A stretch of DNA of 64,000 bases from Clostridium puniceum. GTDB taxonomy: Bacteria; Bacillota; Clostridia; Clostridiales; Clostridiaceae. Below the pieces are notes generated by a model, which made no database searches, was not told the origin of the DNA, and saw only the letters and a list, made by a program, of their open reading frames with translations. A program made the translations under genes and the position numbers. The stretch's first letter is position 1, and each line of letters begins with the position of its first letter. Positions 45,981 through 55,926 of this stretch are shown in pieces. Location: positions 1 to 64,000 of the forward strand of contig NZ_LZZM01000022.1 in assembly GCF_002006345.1 (NCBI RefSeq), written 5' to 3'.

Positions 45981-46018
45981 AGCTGCAGCTCTATTACTAC
46001 ATAATAGAATTTGCAGCT
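45981..46018 (-). terminator. Terminator behind the YesN-type regulator gene
   Basis: AGCTGCA at 45981-45987 pairs with TGCAGCT at 46012-46018, and TCTATTA with TAATAGA inside. The minus strand continues TTTTATATTT. It separates the regulator genes from the binding-protein gene. Confidence 0.75.
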
Positions 46019-46036
46019 ATTTAAATAATAAATAAA

Positions 46037-47647
46037 TCAAGCTTGTTTTTGTGTATACTCCTTAGGTGAATATCCTGTAACTTTTTTAAATACTTTACTA
46101 AAATAAAAGGCACTTTCAAAACCAAGCATATCTGAAACCTCATATACTTTATAATTTTCTTTTAACAATAACTCCTTTGCTTTATTAATTTTCATATGTG
46201 TAATGTACTCTGAAAAACCTATATCACAATATTTTTTAAATAATGCACTTAAGTAACTTGGACTAATACTATATAAGGATGCAATTTCATTTAATGATAA
46301 TTTATCTTCCAAATGCTCATTAATATATTTTTTAACATGATTTATTATGTTATGCTTATAATCCTTTTTGCGTTCTTCTAAATATTCACATAACTTATCC
46401 CTAAGTAATGCAACCCAGCAATTTATTTGTTCAACATTCTTTTTTGCATATATACTTTTATATCCATCTATTTCATTAGAAAATATTTCACTAATACAAT
46501 TTTCCCCATATGGTAATAAATTTAAGCAAAGATATAAAATGTTACAGGCACAATCAATAGCTTGTAAATACTTAGTAGGCTGTTCATTAAACACCTTTAT
46601 AATTTGTGAAAATATTCTATAAATTTCTTCTGTATCATATTCCTCAAAGGCTTTCACTAGATCTTCCTTAAAAAATGATATATCAAAAGTCTCTTCTACA
46701 TAACTAGTTTTCTTTAAATCACAATAAAAGGATATCCTTTCTTCATTATCACTTGAATTAAAGCAATGCCTTGCTTCCTCAAAGGAAGCATCTATAGATT
46801 TTAATTTATCATAAGAATTTCCTATTCCTATTTTTATTTGTACATTAAAATACTTGCATATCATCAAAGAAACTTTTTCAAGTGATGTAGATACTACTTT
46901 ATTAATATTTTCTATTTGATCCTTTTCAAAGCAACAAATAATTACAAAGTGCTTATAATCAAGAGAAATAATAAAACATTTTAAATACTTTACTGCAATT
47001 TCTCTTACCATATTTAATGTACAGATATATTGATTTAAAATTTGTTCATTAGATAAGGTATCTTCATTATTACCGCTTATTTCACAAAAACAAGCTAAAA
47101 ATCTATCTCCTGCCAAATCTAATTTTAAATCATTTAGTTGCATATTTATCTGTTCTTCGTTTTCAAATAAATTATATAATAATTTTACAAAAAACTTTTC
47201 TTCAAAAATATGCGCCATAGAATCGCCTTTAGGTACATTCTGCAAATTTTCCTTTTGCTCATAGTTCTTTTTAACTTTAATTAATACTTTTTCTATAGAT
47301 TCTTTTAAAAGATTTGCATCTAATTCTAATTTAATTAAATAATCTATTACATTATACTTTATGGCTCTTTTAGCAAGTTCAAATTCTTCATAACTTGTTA
47401 AAATTATAAAGATAGGAGGTTTTTCAAAATTATCCATGCAGTACTTAGTTAATTCTAATCCATCCATAATTGGCATTTTAATATCAGTTATTACAATGTC
47501 AGGCATGTTACTTTCTATTACATCAAGAGCTTGTTTACCATTAGCTGCAGAGCCAATGACTTCAATTTCATAATCTACCCAATTTAACATAGACTTTACA
47601 CCAATTTGAACTAACGGTTCATCGTCAACAATTAATAATTTATACAT
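46037..47647 (-). CDS. AraC-type response regulator (YesN family)
   Basis: A 536-residue transcription factor with a receiver domain (about 1-120; DDE acidic pocket, phosphoacceptor Asp in DIVITDIKMPIMDG, Lys near 104), a long middle region and a C-terminal AraC-type pair of helix-turn-helices (LSLNEIASLYSISPSYLSAL and YKVYEVSDMLGFESAFYFSK). ATG at 47647 has AAGGAG 9 bases upstream. The cognate kinase gene lies immediately upstream. The 33-bp elements before the ABC and lyase genes are its probable targets. Confidence 0.92.
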   Translation of the reverse strand: MYKLLIVDDEPLVQIGVKSMLNWVDYEIEVIGSAANGKQALDVIESNMPDIVITDIKMPIMDGLELTKYCMDNFEKPPIFIILTSYEEFELAKRAIKYNVIDYLIKLELDANLLKESIEKVLIKVKKNYEQKENLQNVPKGDSMAHIFEEKFFVKLLYNLFENEEQINMQLNDLKLDLAGDRFLACFCEISGNNEDTLSNEQILNQYICTLNMVREIAVKYLKCFIISLDYKHFVIICCFEKDQIENINKVVSTSLEKVSLMICKYFNVQIKIGIGNSYDKLKSIDASFEEARHCFNSSDNEERISFYCDLKKTSYVEETFDISFFKEDLVKAFEEYDTEEIYRIFSQIIKVFNEQPTKYLQAIDCACNILYLCLNLLPYGENCISEIFSNEIDGYKSIYAKKNVEQINCWVALLRDKLCEYLEERKKDYKHNIINHVKKYINEHLEDKLSLNEIASLYSISPSYLSALFKKYCDIGFSEYITHMKINKAKELLLKENYKVYEVSDMLGFESAFYFSKVFKKVTGYSPKEYTQKQA

Positions 47648-47694
47648 AAACATTATCTCCTTTTTGTAAAGTAGTTCCTTTGCTCTCCTAACTC

Positions 47695-49488
47695 CTATTG
47701 ATAAGGAATTGTAATTATCATATTTGTATATTCATTAATTTCGCTCTTAATATTTAATCCATATTCATTTCCAAAGGTTAATTTAATTCTTTCATTTACA
47801 TTACTAACGCCAATATTATTAAAAGAAGTTTTACTAGTAGTTTCCTTTGAAGTAAGCAATTCTTTAATTTTATCTTCATTAATTCCAACACCATTATCTA
47901 TAATTTCAATATTAATTATATTTTTCTGAGTGCTGCTAATATTAATATCAATAATTCCTTCAATTGCCTTAGGTTCAATTCCATGAAAGATTGCATTTTC
48001 AACTATTGGCTGTAGTGTAAATTTAATAATATGGCAATCATATAAATCTTCTGACCTAATATTATAATTTACAGTAATAATTCCTCCATACCTATATTGT
48101 TGAATTGTTATATAATCCTTTAGTAAATCTAGTTCCTCTTTTATTGTAATTAATTGACTAGTTCCTTTAGCAATATTCCTTAATAATCTGGCAAGAGACG
48201 TTGTCATTTCTGGTATTCCAGATGCATTTTGTATTGTTGCCATCCACTTAATTGAATTTAAAGTGTTGTAGAGGAAATGTGGATTTATTTGACTTTGAAG
48301 CATTTTAAACTCTAATTCCTTTTTTTGCTTTTCATCTGCAACTCTTGATTCTATAAGATCTAAAACATCTTGTGATAAAATATTAATTCCTTTGCCTATA
48401 GCTCCAATTTCATCTGAACTTTCTATTGAAGGATTTTTTGAAAAATCACCAGCTGAAATCTCAAAAATTTTTTTATTAATTTTCCTAATAGGTTTATTAA
48501 TCATTCTATTAAAGGTATATGTTAATATAAAACCAAGTGAAAGCAGTAATCCTATAATAAATAAAAATAAAGGAAAATATGCCTCTTTTTGAAATATAAG
48601 CTGCTCACTAGATAGGCTTTGCGCAATATACCAGCCTTTTAAATTAGAAGCGTAACAGACAATTGTTCTAGTTAATCCTTTTTCATCTTTTATTGTATAA
48701 TATGTAATATCGTTATTATATTCAGCCGTATCACTTTTTATTATTGAGAATTTTGATGATATTTCTTTTAATTCTTTGTTTTTATATAAATAAATAATAT
48801 CATTAATTATAATGTATAGCTCTGAATCTGCTTCTTGAATATAATTTTCCAAATAATTTGTTATAATACTTGTATTCACTGAAATATATACCCATCCATC
48901 CACAGAGGAATCAAAGGAACTATATACAGGTCGAATAATTGGTATTATAAGTGAATTACCTTTAGATTGAAATGGATCTTTTTTTAAACCAATCCATTTA
49001 AAATCTTTAGCTTGTATTAATTCCTCAAAATAAGGTAACTGTCTGCTTGTTTTCCCATCTGTAAGAAACCCTTCACTGGAACCATCTAAGTTTTGCAATA
49101 AAGCATTTTTAGGATTGCTTATTATTAATCGTCCAACAAAATTACTAGCTCTTGAATTAAGCAGTTCTTCTTGAAGTCTATAATATGTATTTAGTGTTTC
49201 AGTACTGGAAATATGATTGGGTGCATTTGAAACATAAGAAGAAATTTGAGTATTAGTGCTACACCACTTAGCTAAATTTTCAATATTATCTATATTATTT
49301 TCAATATTTTTCATAACTAATTGAAGATTAGAACCTGTTGATTGGATTAGATTTTTTCGTAATAAATATTGAAAGGTAGAAAAACAAAAATAAGATATTA
49401 ATATGGTTGTCATAATTGTTGATGTCATTATGATTATAGTCATACGAGTTTTTATTGTCTTTGGAAAAAATCTCTTCATATCACCCAT
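47695..49488 (-). CDS. Sensor histidine kinase (YesM family)
   Basis: A 597-residue membrane sensor. Helices at about 18-38 and 303-325 enclose an extracellular sensing domain of some 260 residues. A HAMP domain follows, then the phosphorylation site in QINPHFLYNTLNSIKW, the N box in VENAIFHGI and the G box in IIDNGVGINEDKI. The transcript runs on 41 bases later into the regulator gene. Sensors of this class in polysaccharide loci detect oligosaccharides outside or bound to their binding protein. Confidence 0.92.
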   Translation of the reverse strand: MGDMKRFFPKTIKTRMTIIIMTSTIMTTILISYFCFSTFQYLLRKNLIQSTGSNLQLVMKNIENNIDNIENLAKWCSTNTQISSYVSNAPNHISSTETLNTYYRLQEELLNSRASNFVGRLIISNPKNALLQNLDGSSEGFLTDGKTSRQLPYFEELIQAKDFKWIGLKKDPFQSKGNSLIIPIIRPVYSSFDSSVDGWVYISVNTSIITNYLENYIQEADSELYIIINDIIYLYKNKELKEISSKFSIIKSDTAEYNNDITYYTIKDEKGLTRTIVCYASNLKGWYIAQSLSSEQLIFQKEAYFPLFLFIIGLLLSLGFILTYTFNRMINKPIRKINKKIFEISAGDFSKNPSIESSDEIGAIGKGINILSQDVLDLIESRVADEKQKKELEFKMLQSQINPHFLYNTLNSIKWMATIQNASGIPEMTTSLARLLRNIAKGTSQLITIKEELDLLKDYITIQQYRYGGIITVNYNIRSEDLYDCHIIKFTLQPIVENAIFHGIEPKAIEGIIDINISSTQKNIINIEIIDNGVGINEDKIKELLTSKETTSKTSFNNIGVSNVNERIKLTFGNEYGLNIKSEINEYTNMIITIPYQ

Positions 49489-49582
49489 TGTATACCTTTA
49501 CTTTCACTAAAATTTCTTAGCATTGCTGCTAAAAAATTTTTAATCTGCAGCAATGCTAACATTTATTATATTAAATATTAAA

Positions 49583-51607
49583 TTACCATACAAGGACTTT
49601 TCCTATTCTCTTCTCACCTTTTCCATTGTTAAATACAACCACTTGTCCAAAACCTATGCAGTTATTGGCTTTAAAACTATCTGTTGGAGATGCATAATCT
49701 TGATGAGCAAATACTGCCGTATAACTTCTTTCTCCCTTTGTAATTTTAATAGCTTCAATTAATTTATCTTCAAAAATTATATTTTTAAAATTAGAATATA
49801 CTGGTACTTTTTCTATATTAATGCTTTCTGTTTTATCTAATTCATTTGTTGATATGACTGTTATTACTGCTGCAAAACCATTTGCTGAAAGCTCAGTTTT
49901 TATTGCTTTATTTTCCTCAAATTCATTGTAATGTTTTGAATATTTTGAAGCAACAATTTCTTTTGTTAAACCATCTGATATGAAGCAAAGTTCTACTTTA
50001 TTTTTATCACTTGTATACGTTACTTTTCCATCTTTTTCTTCATCAACCTTGCCTTCATTATTAAAGTGGAAATATTGATTATATTTGTGAGCTGAATTTC
50101 CATAGAATTCATCAACTATTATATAAATATCTGGTTTAATATATAAAATACGACGATTTATATAGACACTTCCCATGTCTATATCATAATAACCTAAATT
50201 TCCCCCCTCTAAATAATCATATTCTTCACTTGATATCATTTTTTGATTTATACCTCTTGCAAGCTTACTACATTCCCAAGAATCCTTGCAGACAATAAAA
50301 TCTTTATCATCAACTGTTATTGTATTATGTGCTGATGGATCTTTAAATTCGTATCTCTCCGGTTTATCTACATAGGTATACCTTCCTGCATCAACTAATA
50401 TATCCTCCCCATTAGAAAATAAATCAATATGAAGCTTATCAGAGTGTCCATGTCCTGCTCCCAGCGTTCCACAATGGAAATGGAAAAAGTTTTGTTTTTC
50501 ACTCCAATCTGAATGAAGATAATAATTACCACTTTCTTTTAATTCAATAGCAGTTTTATGTGGCTCCACAGCTTCAAGATTAGAATATTCTTCACTAGCC
50601 TTAAAGCCTAAATCCCATATACAGTCAAAATCAAAAGCTTCATATCCTCCAAATTTAAGAACTGGATCTTTATATAAATACGCACCTTTTGAAATTATAT
50701 CTCTTACATCTATATCATCACTGTCTCCCATTAGAAGTTCAAAATGATTTGGTTTTTTGTGATACATACTTGCATAACACATTTTATAAAGATTTTCATC
50801 GATTATTTTAGGTAAAATTATATTATTTCTATCTGATAAAATCTTTACATCTAAATAACAATGAGTAACTTCATTGTGATACATAGGAGACTGCTCCCAA
50901 TGAACTCCATCACCATAAACTTGTATTGTTATTTCTTCTTCCAAACGCTTAAGCGCTTCATTGCAATATTCTATAGTACGTGCTGTTTCCGGTAGCATAA
51001 CACCAGCTATAAATAATCCATGGTTTTGAAGAACTCCCCAATTACTTACAAGTCTAAAGGTATCATAAATATCCATTAAATATTCAGCATGTTCAATTAT
51101 AGATTTTTCAAAGATTTCGCAAACTTCATCTGTAAGTGCATGGCTTTCCTCAAAGTAGCAAAAAGCTTTTAACCAATATTCAAGACGTAAACCTGCTTCA
51201 ATAGTACGCCAAGCAAGTTGATTTTTAGGATCTTCTAACCTAACATTTTTTACCCAGTGAGTCATTTGAGCTACAAAGGCTTCAGCATATTTCTCGTCAC
51301 TAGTTAAAGCATAAGCTTGTCCAAGGCATATCCAAAAACGGTGTCTATTAAATTGATAAATCCATTCTGGATCATCTGCTGGTATATACATCCAATTTAT
51401 TTCTTCTTCAAATATTTCAGGAATATGAGTTCTTTCCATATCCCAACGTAGTTCAAATAAAAATTTTTGATTCACAATATCATCGGCAACTTTTATAATT
51501 TTTTCAGCTTCTTCTAAGCAATTTGCTTTTACATATTCTGCAATCTTCTTTATATCATCAATAAAAAATTTCTTATTCTTTTGATTAAAAAACTCATACT
51601 TTGTCAT
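49583..51607 (-). CDS. Heparinase II/III family polysaccharide lyase (copy 2)
   Basis: A 674-residue protein with an N-terminal alpha/alpha-toroid (about 1-340) and a beta-sandwich C-terminal part; the Hepar_II_III signature GTLGAGHGHSDKLHIDLF near residues 382-399 contains the conserved His, and GRYTYVD with the Tyr follows. QNHGLFIAG in the toroid supplies the Asn-His pair. There is no signal peptide, so it acts in the cytosol on short oligosaccharides, releasing 4,5-unsaturated uronates by beta-elimination. It lies between the GH88 gene and the sensor kinase gene. The exact substrate (glycosaminoglycan, alginate-like or plant gum) is undetermined. Confidence 0.88.
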   Translation of the reverse strand: MTKYEFFNQKNKKFFIDDIKKIAEYVKANCLEEAEKIIKVADDIVNQKFLFELRWDMERTHIPEIFEEEINWMYIPADDPEWIYQFNRHRFWICLGQAYALTSDEKYAEAFVAQMTHWVKNVRLEDPKNQLAWRTIEAGLRLEYWLKAFCYFEESHALTDEVCEIFEKSIIEHAEYLMDIYDTFRLVSNWGVLQNHGLFIAGVMLPETARTIEYCNEALKRLEEEITIQVYGDGVHWEQSPMYHNEVTHCYLDVKILSDRNNIILPKIIDENLYKMCYASMYHKKPNHFELLMGDSDDIDVRDIISKGAYLYKDPVLKFGGYEAFDFDCIWDLGFKASEEYSNLEAVEPHKTAIELKESGNYYLHSDWSEKQNFFHFHCGTLGAGHGHSDKLHIDLFSNGEDILVDAGRYTYVDKPERYEFKDPSAHNTITVDDKDFIVCKDSWECSKLARGINQKMISSEEYDYLEGGNLGYYDIDMGSVYINRRILYIKPDIYIIVDEFYGNSAHKYNQYFHFNNEGKVDEEKDGKVTYTSDKNKVELCFISDGLTKEIVASKYSKHYNEFEENKAIKTELSANGFAAVITVISTNELDKTESINIEKVPVYSNFKNIIFEDKLIEAIKITKGERSYTAVFAHQDYASPTDSFKANNCIGFGQVVVFNNGKGEKRIGKVLVW

Positions 51608-51775
51608 ACATTTTCACAACCTTATTAATTATTTTATAACACATTTATACCCAATTTCTAAATTAGACTACTGAAAATTGTCATTATTTTTCAAAAATCT
51701 TTTTCACCTTATGTAACTATATTCATTGTAATTAATATCTTTATATCACTTTTAGCTATGAAAAAATGAAACTCG

Positions 51776-51914
51776 ACTCACTTTGTTCGCTGAGTAAGTT
51801 CCATGAACCAAATATAAAAGCTCCAAGGAGAAAGTTCGAAGAACGAAATGCAAGAATAAAGTTAAATTGCATGTGCAATTTAACTAAGTTCGAGGACCCA
51901 AATCATAGATTTGG
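51776..51914. repeat. Array of six or seven short hairpins
   Basis: Within 140 bases the following self-complementary units occur in order: ACTCA/TGAGT (51776-51795), GTTC/GAAC (51798-51808), CTCC/GGAG (51821-51830), GTTC/GAAC (51834-51844), GTTAAATTGCA/TGCAATTTAAC (51861-51884) and CCAAATC/GATTTGG (51898-51914). AAGTTC recurs as a linker three times. On the minus strand a T-run follows the array. It fills the spacer between the GH88 and lyase genes and may terminate or stabilise the transcript. Confidence 0.6.
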
Positions 51915-51931
51915 ACTCTCACTTATCTCAC

Positions 51932-53065
51932 TTACCAAAATAATAGCTTTTCACCCTTTAATATTGAAATACCTTCTACAAAGAAATAATCTCCATATAT
52001 TAGTGGTACATCTAAATTCTTTTGCTCTGGAAAATGTCCTGTACCATGTTTAATTAAACCTTCTTCCTCTATATTATTCATTGTTCCACATTCAAAATAT
52101 AAATTTTTCAATATGCCTTCTCCTGCATTTAAATATAAAGCTTTTTCTACATCTTTCACACATTCTGATAAAAGTAATAATCCACATGCAGCTATTGCAC
52201 CTGCTGAAGAATCTGGATATTTATATTTTTTAGCTTCTGTATCCTCTGGTACTCTAAAATCCCATACTGGATACTTTTCACCTTTAACATTAGCTATAAA
52301 ATAATGAGCTGTTTTTTTAGCTGCATCTAATATTTCTTCATTTTTAGTATATTTATAAGAAAGAGTAAGTCCATAAACGGCCCATGCACAACCTCTTGCC
52401 CATGCGCTATTTTCAGCAAACCCTTGTCCACCGCATTTTTCTATCACTTCTCCTGTAGACGAATCAAATATTACCATATGTTGTACTGAACCATCTGGTC
52501 TTATAAAATGATTTAATACCATTTCTACATGTTTTTCTGCAACTTGCTTAAATCTAGCGTCTCCAATTTCTTCTGATGCCCAATATAATATAGGTAAATT
52601 CATTAAACAATCAATAATTACAACTCCACTATTATCTTTACGTCCACTCCAAGCATTCCATGCACGAATATAATTTCCCTTTGAATTAAACCTTGCCATT
52701 AGTAAATTAGCTGCAAGTAAAGCTCTTTTTCTCGCCTGCTTACTTTGGGTTATTTTATAATTAGCTAAACTTGATAATGTCCACATAAACCCTAAATCAT
52801 GGTCTATTGCTTCAGTATCACTAAGCAAATGATTCATTTTTTCTTCGCAAGATTCTGCATTTTTTCTTAATTTTTCATCTTTATTTTCTAGATAAACTCT
52901 CCACAATATTCCTGGCCAAAATCCCGCTGTCCACCACTGTTCATTTTCTAATTGATATTTTTTATTTGGTGCTGAATGAGGAAAGTTACTTCCTATTCTC
53001 TCATTATTTAATTTAGTTTTTTCTTCTATAAATGCCCATGCTTCTTCTTTCCAGCTATTATACAT
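51932..53065 (-). CDS. Unsaturated glucuronyl hydrolase (glycoside hydrolase family 88)
   Basis: A 377-residue alpha6/alpha6-barrel enzyme that removes the 4,5-unsaturated uronate left by lyases through hydration. The catalytic aspartates match D90 (AIDHDLGFMW) and D152 (VVIIDCLMNLPILYWAS), in the same spacing as the characterised Bacillus enzyme. WWTAGFWPGILW near 44-55 is the family start. No signal peptide is seen, so it works in the cytosol. It lies between two heparinase-type lyase genes. GGAGG precedes the ATG. Confidence 0.93.
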   Translation of the reverse strand: MYNSWKEEAWAFIEEKTKLNNERIGSNFPHSAPNKKYQLENEQWWTAGFWPGILWRVYLENKDEKLRKNAESCEEKMNHLLSDTEAIDHDLGFMWTLSSLANYKITQSKQARKRALLAANLLMARFNSKGNYIRAWNAWSGRKDNSGVVIIDCLMNLPILYWASEEIGDARFKQVAEKHVEMVLNHFIRPDGSVQHMVIFDSSTGEVIEKCGGQGFAENSAWARGCAWAVYGLTLSYKYTKNEEILDAAKKTAHYFIANVKGEKYPVWDFRVPEDTEAKKYKYPDSSAGAIAACGLLLLSECVKDVEKALYLNAGEGILKNLYFECGTMNNIEEEGLIKHGTGHFPEQKNLDVPLIYGDYFFVEGISILKGEKLLFW

Positions 53066-53117
53066 TTTAATACCTCCTAAATAATCAATTATTAACTACC
53101 TTCAAATAATTAACTTT

Positions 53118-54827
53118 CTATCTTATTTCATAATAAAATTTAAATTCCGTAATCAATTCTTTATTTTCCTTATTTGTTATTAATCCAAGTCTATATATGA
53201 TTACAACTTGATTATAATGATCAGTTACTTTTTCTTTTTCTATATAATAATCAAATATGTTGCAGTCATATTTGATTATTATATTTCCTTTTGTTCCTTT
53301 CCAAATAATCTCTCCATTTTTAATAAGCTCTGGTTTTATATAGCTTATAAAACCTTCATTTACTTTAGTTGTAGCTTTACCAAAAATTGAATCTTCTATA
53401 GTCAACATTGTTTTATTATTTTCAAATCTTGCTTTTCTATAAAAGTTCTTTATTTTTGCAGCTGGGTAGACTTGAGACAATTCTAAATTAAATTCTATAT
53501 AATTACTATTAATATCCTGTTTTACAATGGTGCTTTCTATAGCGCCTTCTTCTTGCTCACAATTATTTATAAATGGTACTGAATGCCAATATGATCTTGT
53601 GTGATTATAAGTATATCTTTCACTTCCAAAGTATCCTTTTGTATATGCTCCTGCCCCTAAATCCGTTAAGATTATTTCTCCATCTATAGCTGCAACAAAG
53701 CTTCCAACATCATTATGATTATGAGGTTCATGGTTGCTGCCTCCCTTTATAGCAAAAAACAACTTATCTTTTCTATGAACCATCCATTTAGCATCTTGAA
53801 AATAAATAGAACAGTTTTCTAATTCCTTATTTAATATTTCTCCACTTGTCCACCATAAATTTCTGCTTACATGGCCCCATCTATAACAATGATCAAAGTC
53901 AAAAGGACTAATTTTTTCTATTAATGGCACTTTTATCTTGAATTTATTCTGCAAATATGATAGTAATCCAGATGGTAAAGTAATATTAGGTGGCACATCA
54001 GAAAAAGGTAAAAATACTTTTTCTGAAATTTGAATACTCTGTGGAAAATTTGCTATAGCTTCAGTTTTACTACTTTCTTCTTTATTATCTTGTAAATATA
54101 TTTCATTTTTCAATGCTTTATAGTATATATAATATCCAAAGCCATAAGACCAGTAGCCTATACCCTCCAAAGTTACTCCATCATCACCAAAACCACTAAT
54201 ATAGCATTCTAAGGCTCTTTCAACCTTATTTAATATTAATTTTTGCTTTTCTTCCTTTTCCATAAGCAAAGCAGTTATTCCAATACATCCACCACAAACT
54301 GCACTCCAATTATGAGTAGCGCTTTCCCATTCCCAATTTTTATTTATAAAAGGATTTATAACTCTATCCTTAATTTGTTTCTTAATATGATTGCATAATA
54401 ATAAATCTATTTTATTTTTATGAATAATTATAATTTCACTTAGAGTTTGTGCTGTTTCTGCTGAAAATAGATCTATTACCTTCGCTGGATTATCTCCAAA
54501 AGTGTCTTCTCCATATTGTAAATGTGCAGCCAAGCACCAGCTGAATTCATTAGATATTGTCCATAAAAGTTCTTGAAAATAATCTATAGCATCTTTTGAA
54601 TTATTCCATTGTAAATACAATCCTAAAGCAGTTAATTGCTTTCTTCTTTCAAAATATGACTCTTCAAACTCTTTTCTGCTTCCACTTTTATAAAAATCTA
54701 CATAAGTACTATAAGACACTTGTGGTATATTTCCCTTTATTATAACCTTTACATAAGCTTCAATTTGATCCATTAATGGTGCTCTAACAGTGTTCCGTCT
54801 TATTTCTTTATGAAAATATTCTTTCAT
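53118..54827 (-). CDS. Heparinase II/III family protein (copy 1)
   Basis: A 569-residue lyase-like protein with the toroid and beta-sandwich layout: ATHNWSAVCGGCIG (Asn/His pair), ISPFDFDHCYRWGHVSRNLW, and the conserved KGGSNHEPHNHNDVGSF followed by LTDLGAGAYTKGYFG. It lacks a signal peptide. It is only distantly similar to the 674-residue copy nearby, so the two probably cut different linkages. It heads the lyase-GH88-lyase unit. GGGAG lies 12 bases before the ATG. A 33-bp element shared with the ABC genes lies upstream. Confidence 0.85.
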   Translation of the reverse strand: MKEYFHKEIRRNTVRAPLMDQIEAYVKVIIKGNIPQVSYSTYVDFYKSGSRKEFEESYFERRKQLTALGLYLQWNNSKDAIDYFQELLWTISNEFSWCLAAHLQYGEDTFGDNPAKVIDLFSAETAQTLSEIIIIHKNKIDLLLCNHIKKQIKDRVINPFINKNWEWESATHNWSAVCGGCIGITALLMEKEEKQKLILNKVERALECYISGFGDDGVTLEGIGYWSYGFGYYIYYKALKNEIYLQDNKEESSKTEAIANFPQSIQISEKVFLPFSDVPPNITLPSGLLSYLQNKFKIKVPLIEKISPFDFDHCYRWGHVSRNLWWTSGEILNKELENCSIYFQDAKWMVHRKDKLFFAIKGGSNHEPHNHNDVGSFVAAIDGEIILTDLGAGAYTKGYFGSERYTYNHTRSYWHSVPFINNCEQEEGAIESTIVKQDINSNYIEFNLELSQVYPAAKIKNFYRKARFENNKTMLTIEDSIFGKATTKVNEGFISYIKPELIKNGEIIWKGTKGNIIIKYDCNIFDYYIEKEKVTDHYNQVVIIYRLGLITNKENKELITEFKFYYEIR

Positions 54828-55287
54828 GGTTAAATATTTCTCCCTCCTAAATTTTTAGAAAAATAATAACGCTCAACTTCATCTTATCACTATAATAAAA
54901 TTTCCTTTACTTCTTATAATAATATTCAATAAAAGCTACATTACAATTTAATTCTATTCAAATACCAATTTAATATAAATAGACTTTCTTTTTATTTCCT
55001 TCACTTTTTGTTAATGTTAAAGTAAACATTTTCATAAAACCTTTAATTCTTTTAATAACATACACTTTCTTATGATTTCCTGTATTTTTTTATAAAGCAT
55101 TATCAATTACATATAGTAAATATATAAGTATTAATTAATTTGCTATATTAAACTGCTTTAAAGTAACTAAATATATGTAATTTATTTATTGGAATTTATA
55201 TTGCAAAAAGTAATTCTCATTAAATTAGTTAAGGTGTTTTAATTTTGTTTAACAATCAAAATTATAATATATAATAAAATAATATTT
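54828..55287. other. Regulatory spacer upstream of the lyase unit
   Basis: No gene is seen. It contains the 33-bp element at 54977-55009, a related repeat beginning ACATACACTTTCTTATG at about 55058, and AGTAAACATTTTCA at 55021-55034, whose complement resembles a catabolite-response (cre) site with several mismatches. The promoter for the lyase genes must lie here. Confidence 0.5.
54977..55009 (-). promoter_or_regulatory. 33-bp conserved element upstream of the lyase genes
   Basis: AAATAGACTTTCTTTTTATT plus TCCTTCACTTTTT (plus strand) is identical to 45783-45815 at 30 of 33 positions. It stands 150 bases upstream of the lyase start. A weaker copy lies 81 bases further upstream. Two spaced copies at both loci are what a dimeric AraC-type regulator would need. 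Confidence 0.6.
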
Positions 55288-55926
55288 TTAAAATCCTAAC
55301 TCCTCAGCAACCATAATAATAGTTATTCTTCCTGGTTCTTTACGTCCATTTTCTATTATTCCTGTGTAATTGCATACTGAAGCTTCTATTTCACATTCCA
55401 TACACCTTCCAGTTTTAACACACGGAGTTTCATGTCTAACTCTTGTGGCATTCATTGGTGCAATTTTTTTTATTCTTTTAAAAGCTTCATCTAAATCATC
55501 AACTATCTTATTAGCTCCTGCTACTATAATTACTTTTTTAGGACCAATAATCATGGATGCAACTCTATTTCCTGATGCATCTGTATTAACTAGCTGTCCT
55601 TTCCTAGTTATCGCATTAGTACTTGAGATAAAGTAATCAGAGAGCAATGATTGCCTATAAATTTCATAAATCTCTTCATATGGTTTAGGCTGAAATCTAT
55701 CAAAAAATTTATACTTTTCACTTCTAAATTCTTCTGTCATGTTCATAGCTCCAAGAGTTTCTGATCCACCTACAGATATGCTCGCTCCCTCTGGTATTAA
55801 ACTTAAAATTTTCTTTTTGGCTTCTTCCTTATCTTCAGCATAATAACTTACATAACCCTTTTCACTTAATACTTCTACCATTTCTTTAGCTATTAATTGA
55901 TATTTCATTTTTTTATATTTATTCAT
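55288..55926 (-). CDS. LUD-domain protein (LutC-like lactate utilisation family)
   Basis: A 212-residue single LUD-domain protein (DUF162). GASISVGGSETLGAMNMTEE and STNAITRKGQLVNTDASGNR are family blocks. The C-terminal cysteines CVKTGRCMECEIEASVC may bind metal. In Bacillus LutC works with LutA and LutB in lactate oxidation; those partners are absent here, and single-domain clostridial members have no proven role. It is co-directional with eda and kdgK, 346 bases downstream of eda, so its link to uronate breakdown is positional only. Confidence 0.8.
   Translation of the reverse strand: MNKYKKMKYQLIAKEMVEVLSEKGYVSYYAEDKEEAKKKILSLIPEGASISVGGSETLGAMNMTEEFRSEKYKFFDRFQPKPYEEIYEIYRQSLLSDYFISSTNAITRKGQLVNTDASGNRVASMIIGPKKVIIVAGANKIVDDLDEAFKRIKKIAPMNATRVRHETPCVKTGRCMECEIEASVCNYTGIIENGRKEPGRITIIMVAEELGF

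Noticed and set aside
51766..52053. Open frame of 95 codons on the plus strand across the hairpin array
   Set aside because: It overlaps the end of the GH88 gene in antisense, has no ribosome site, and its periodic peptide follows from the repeated hairpins.
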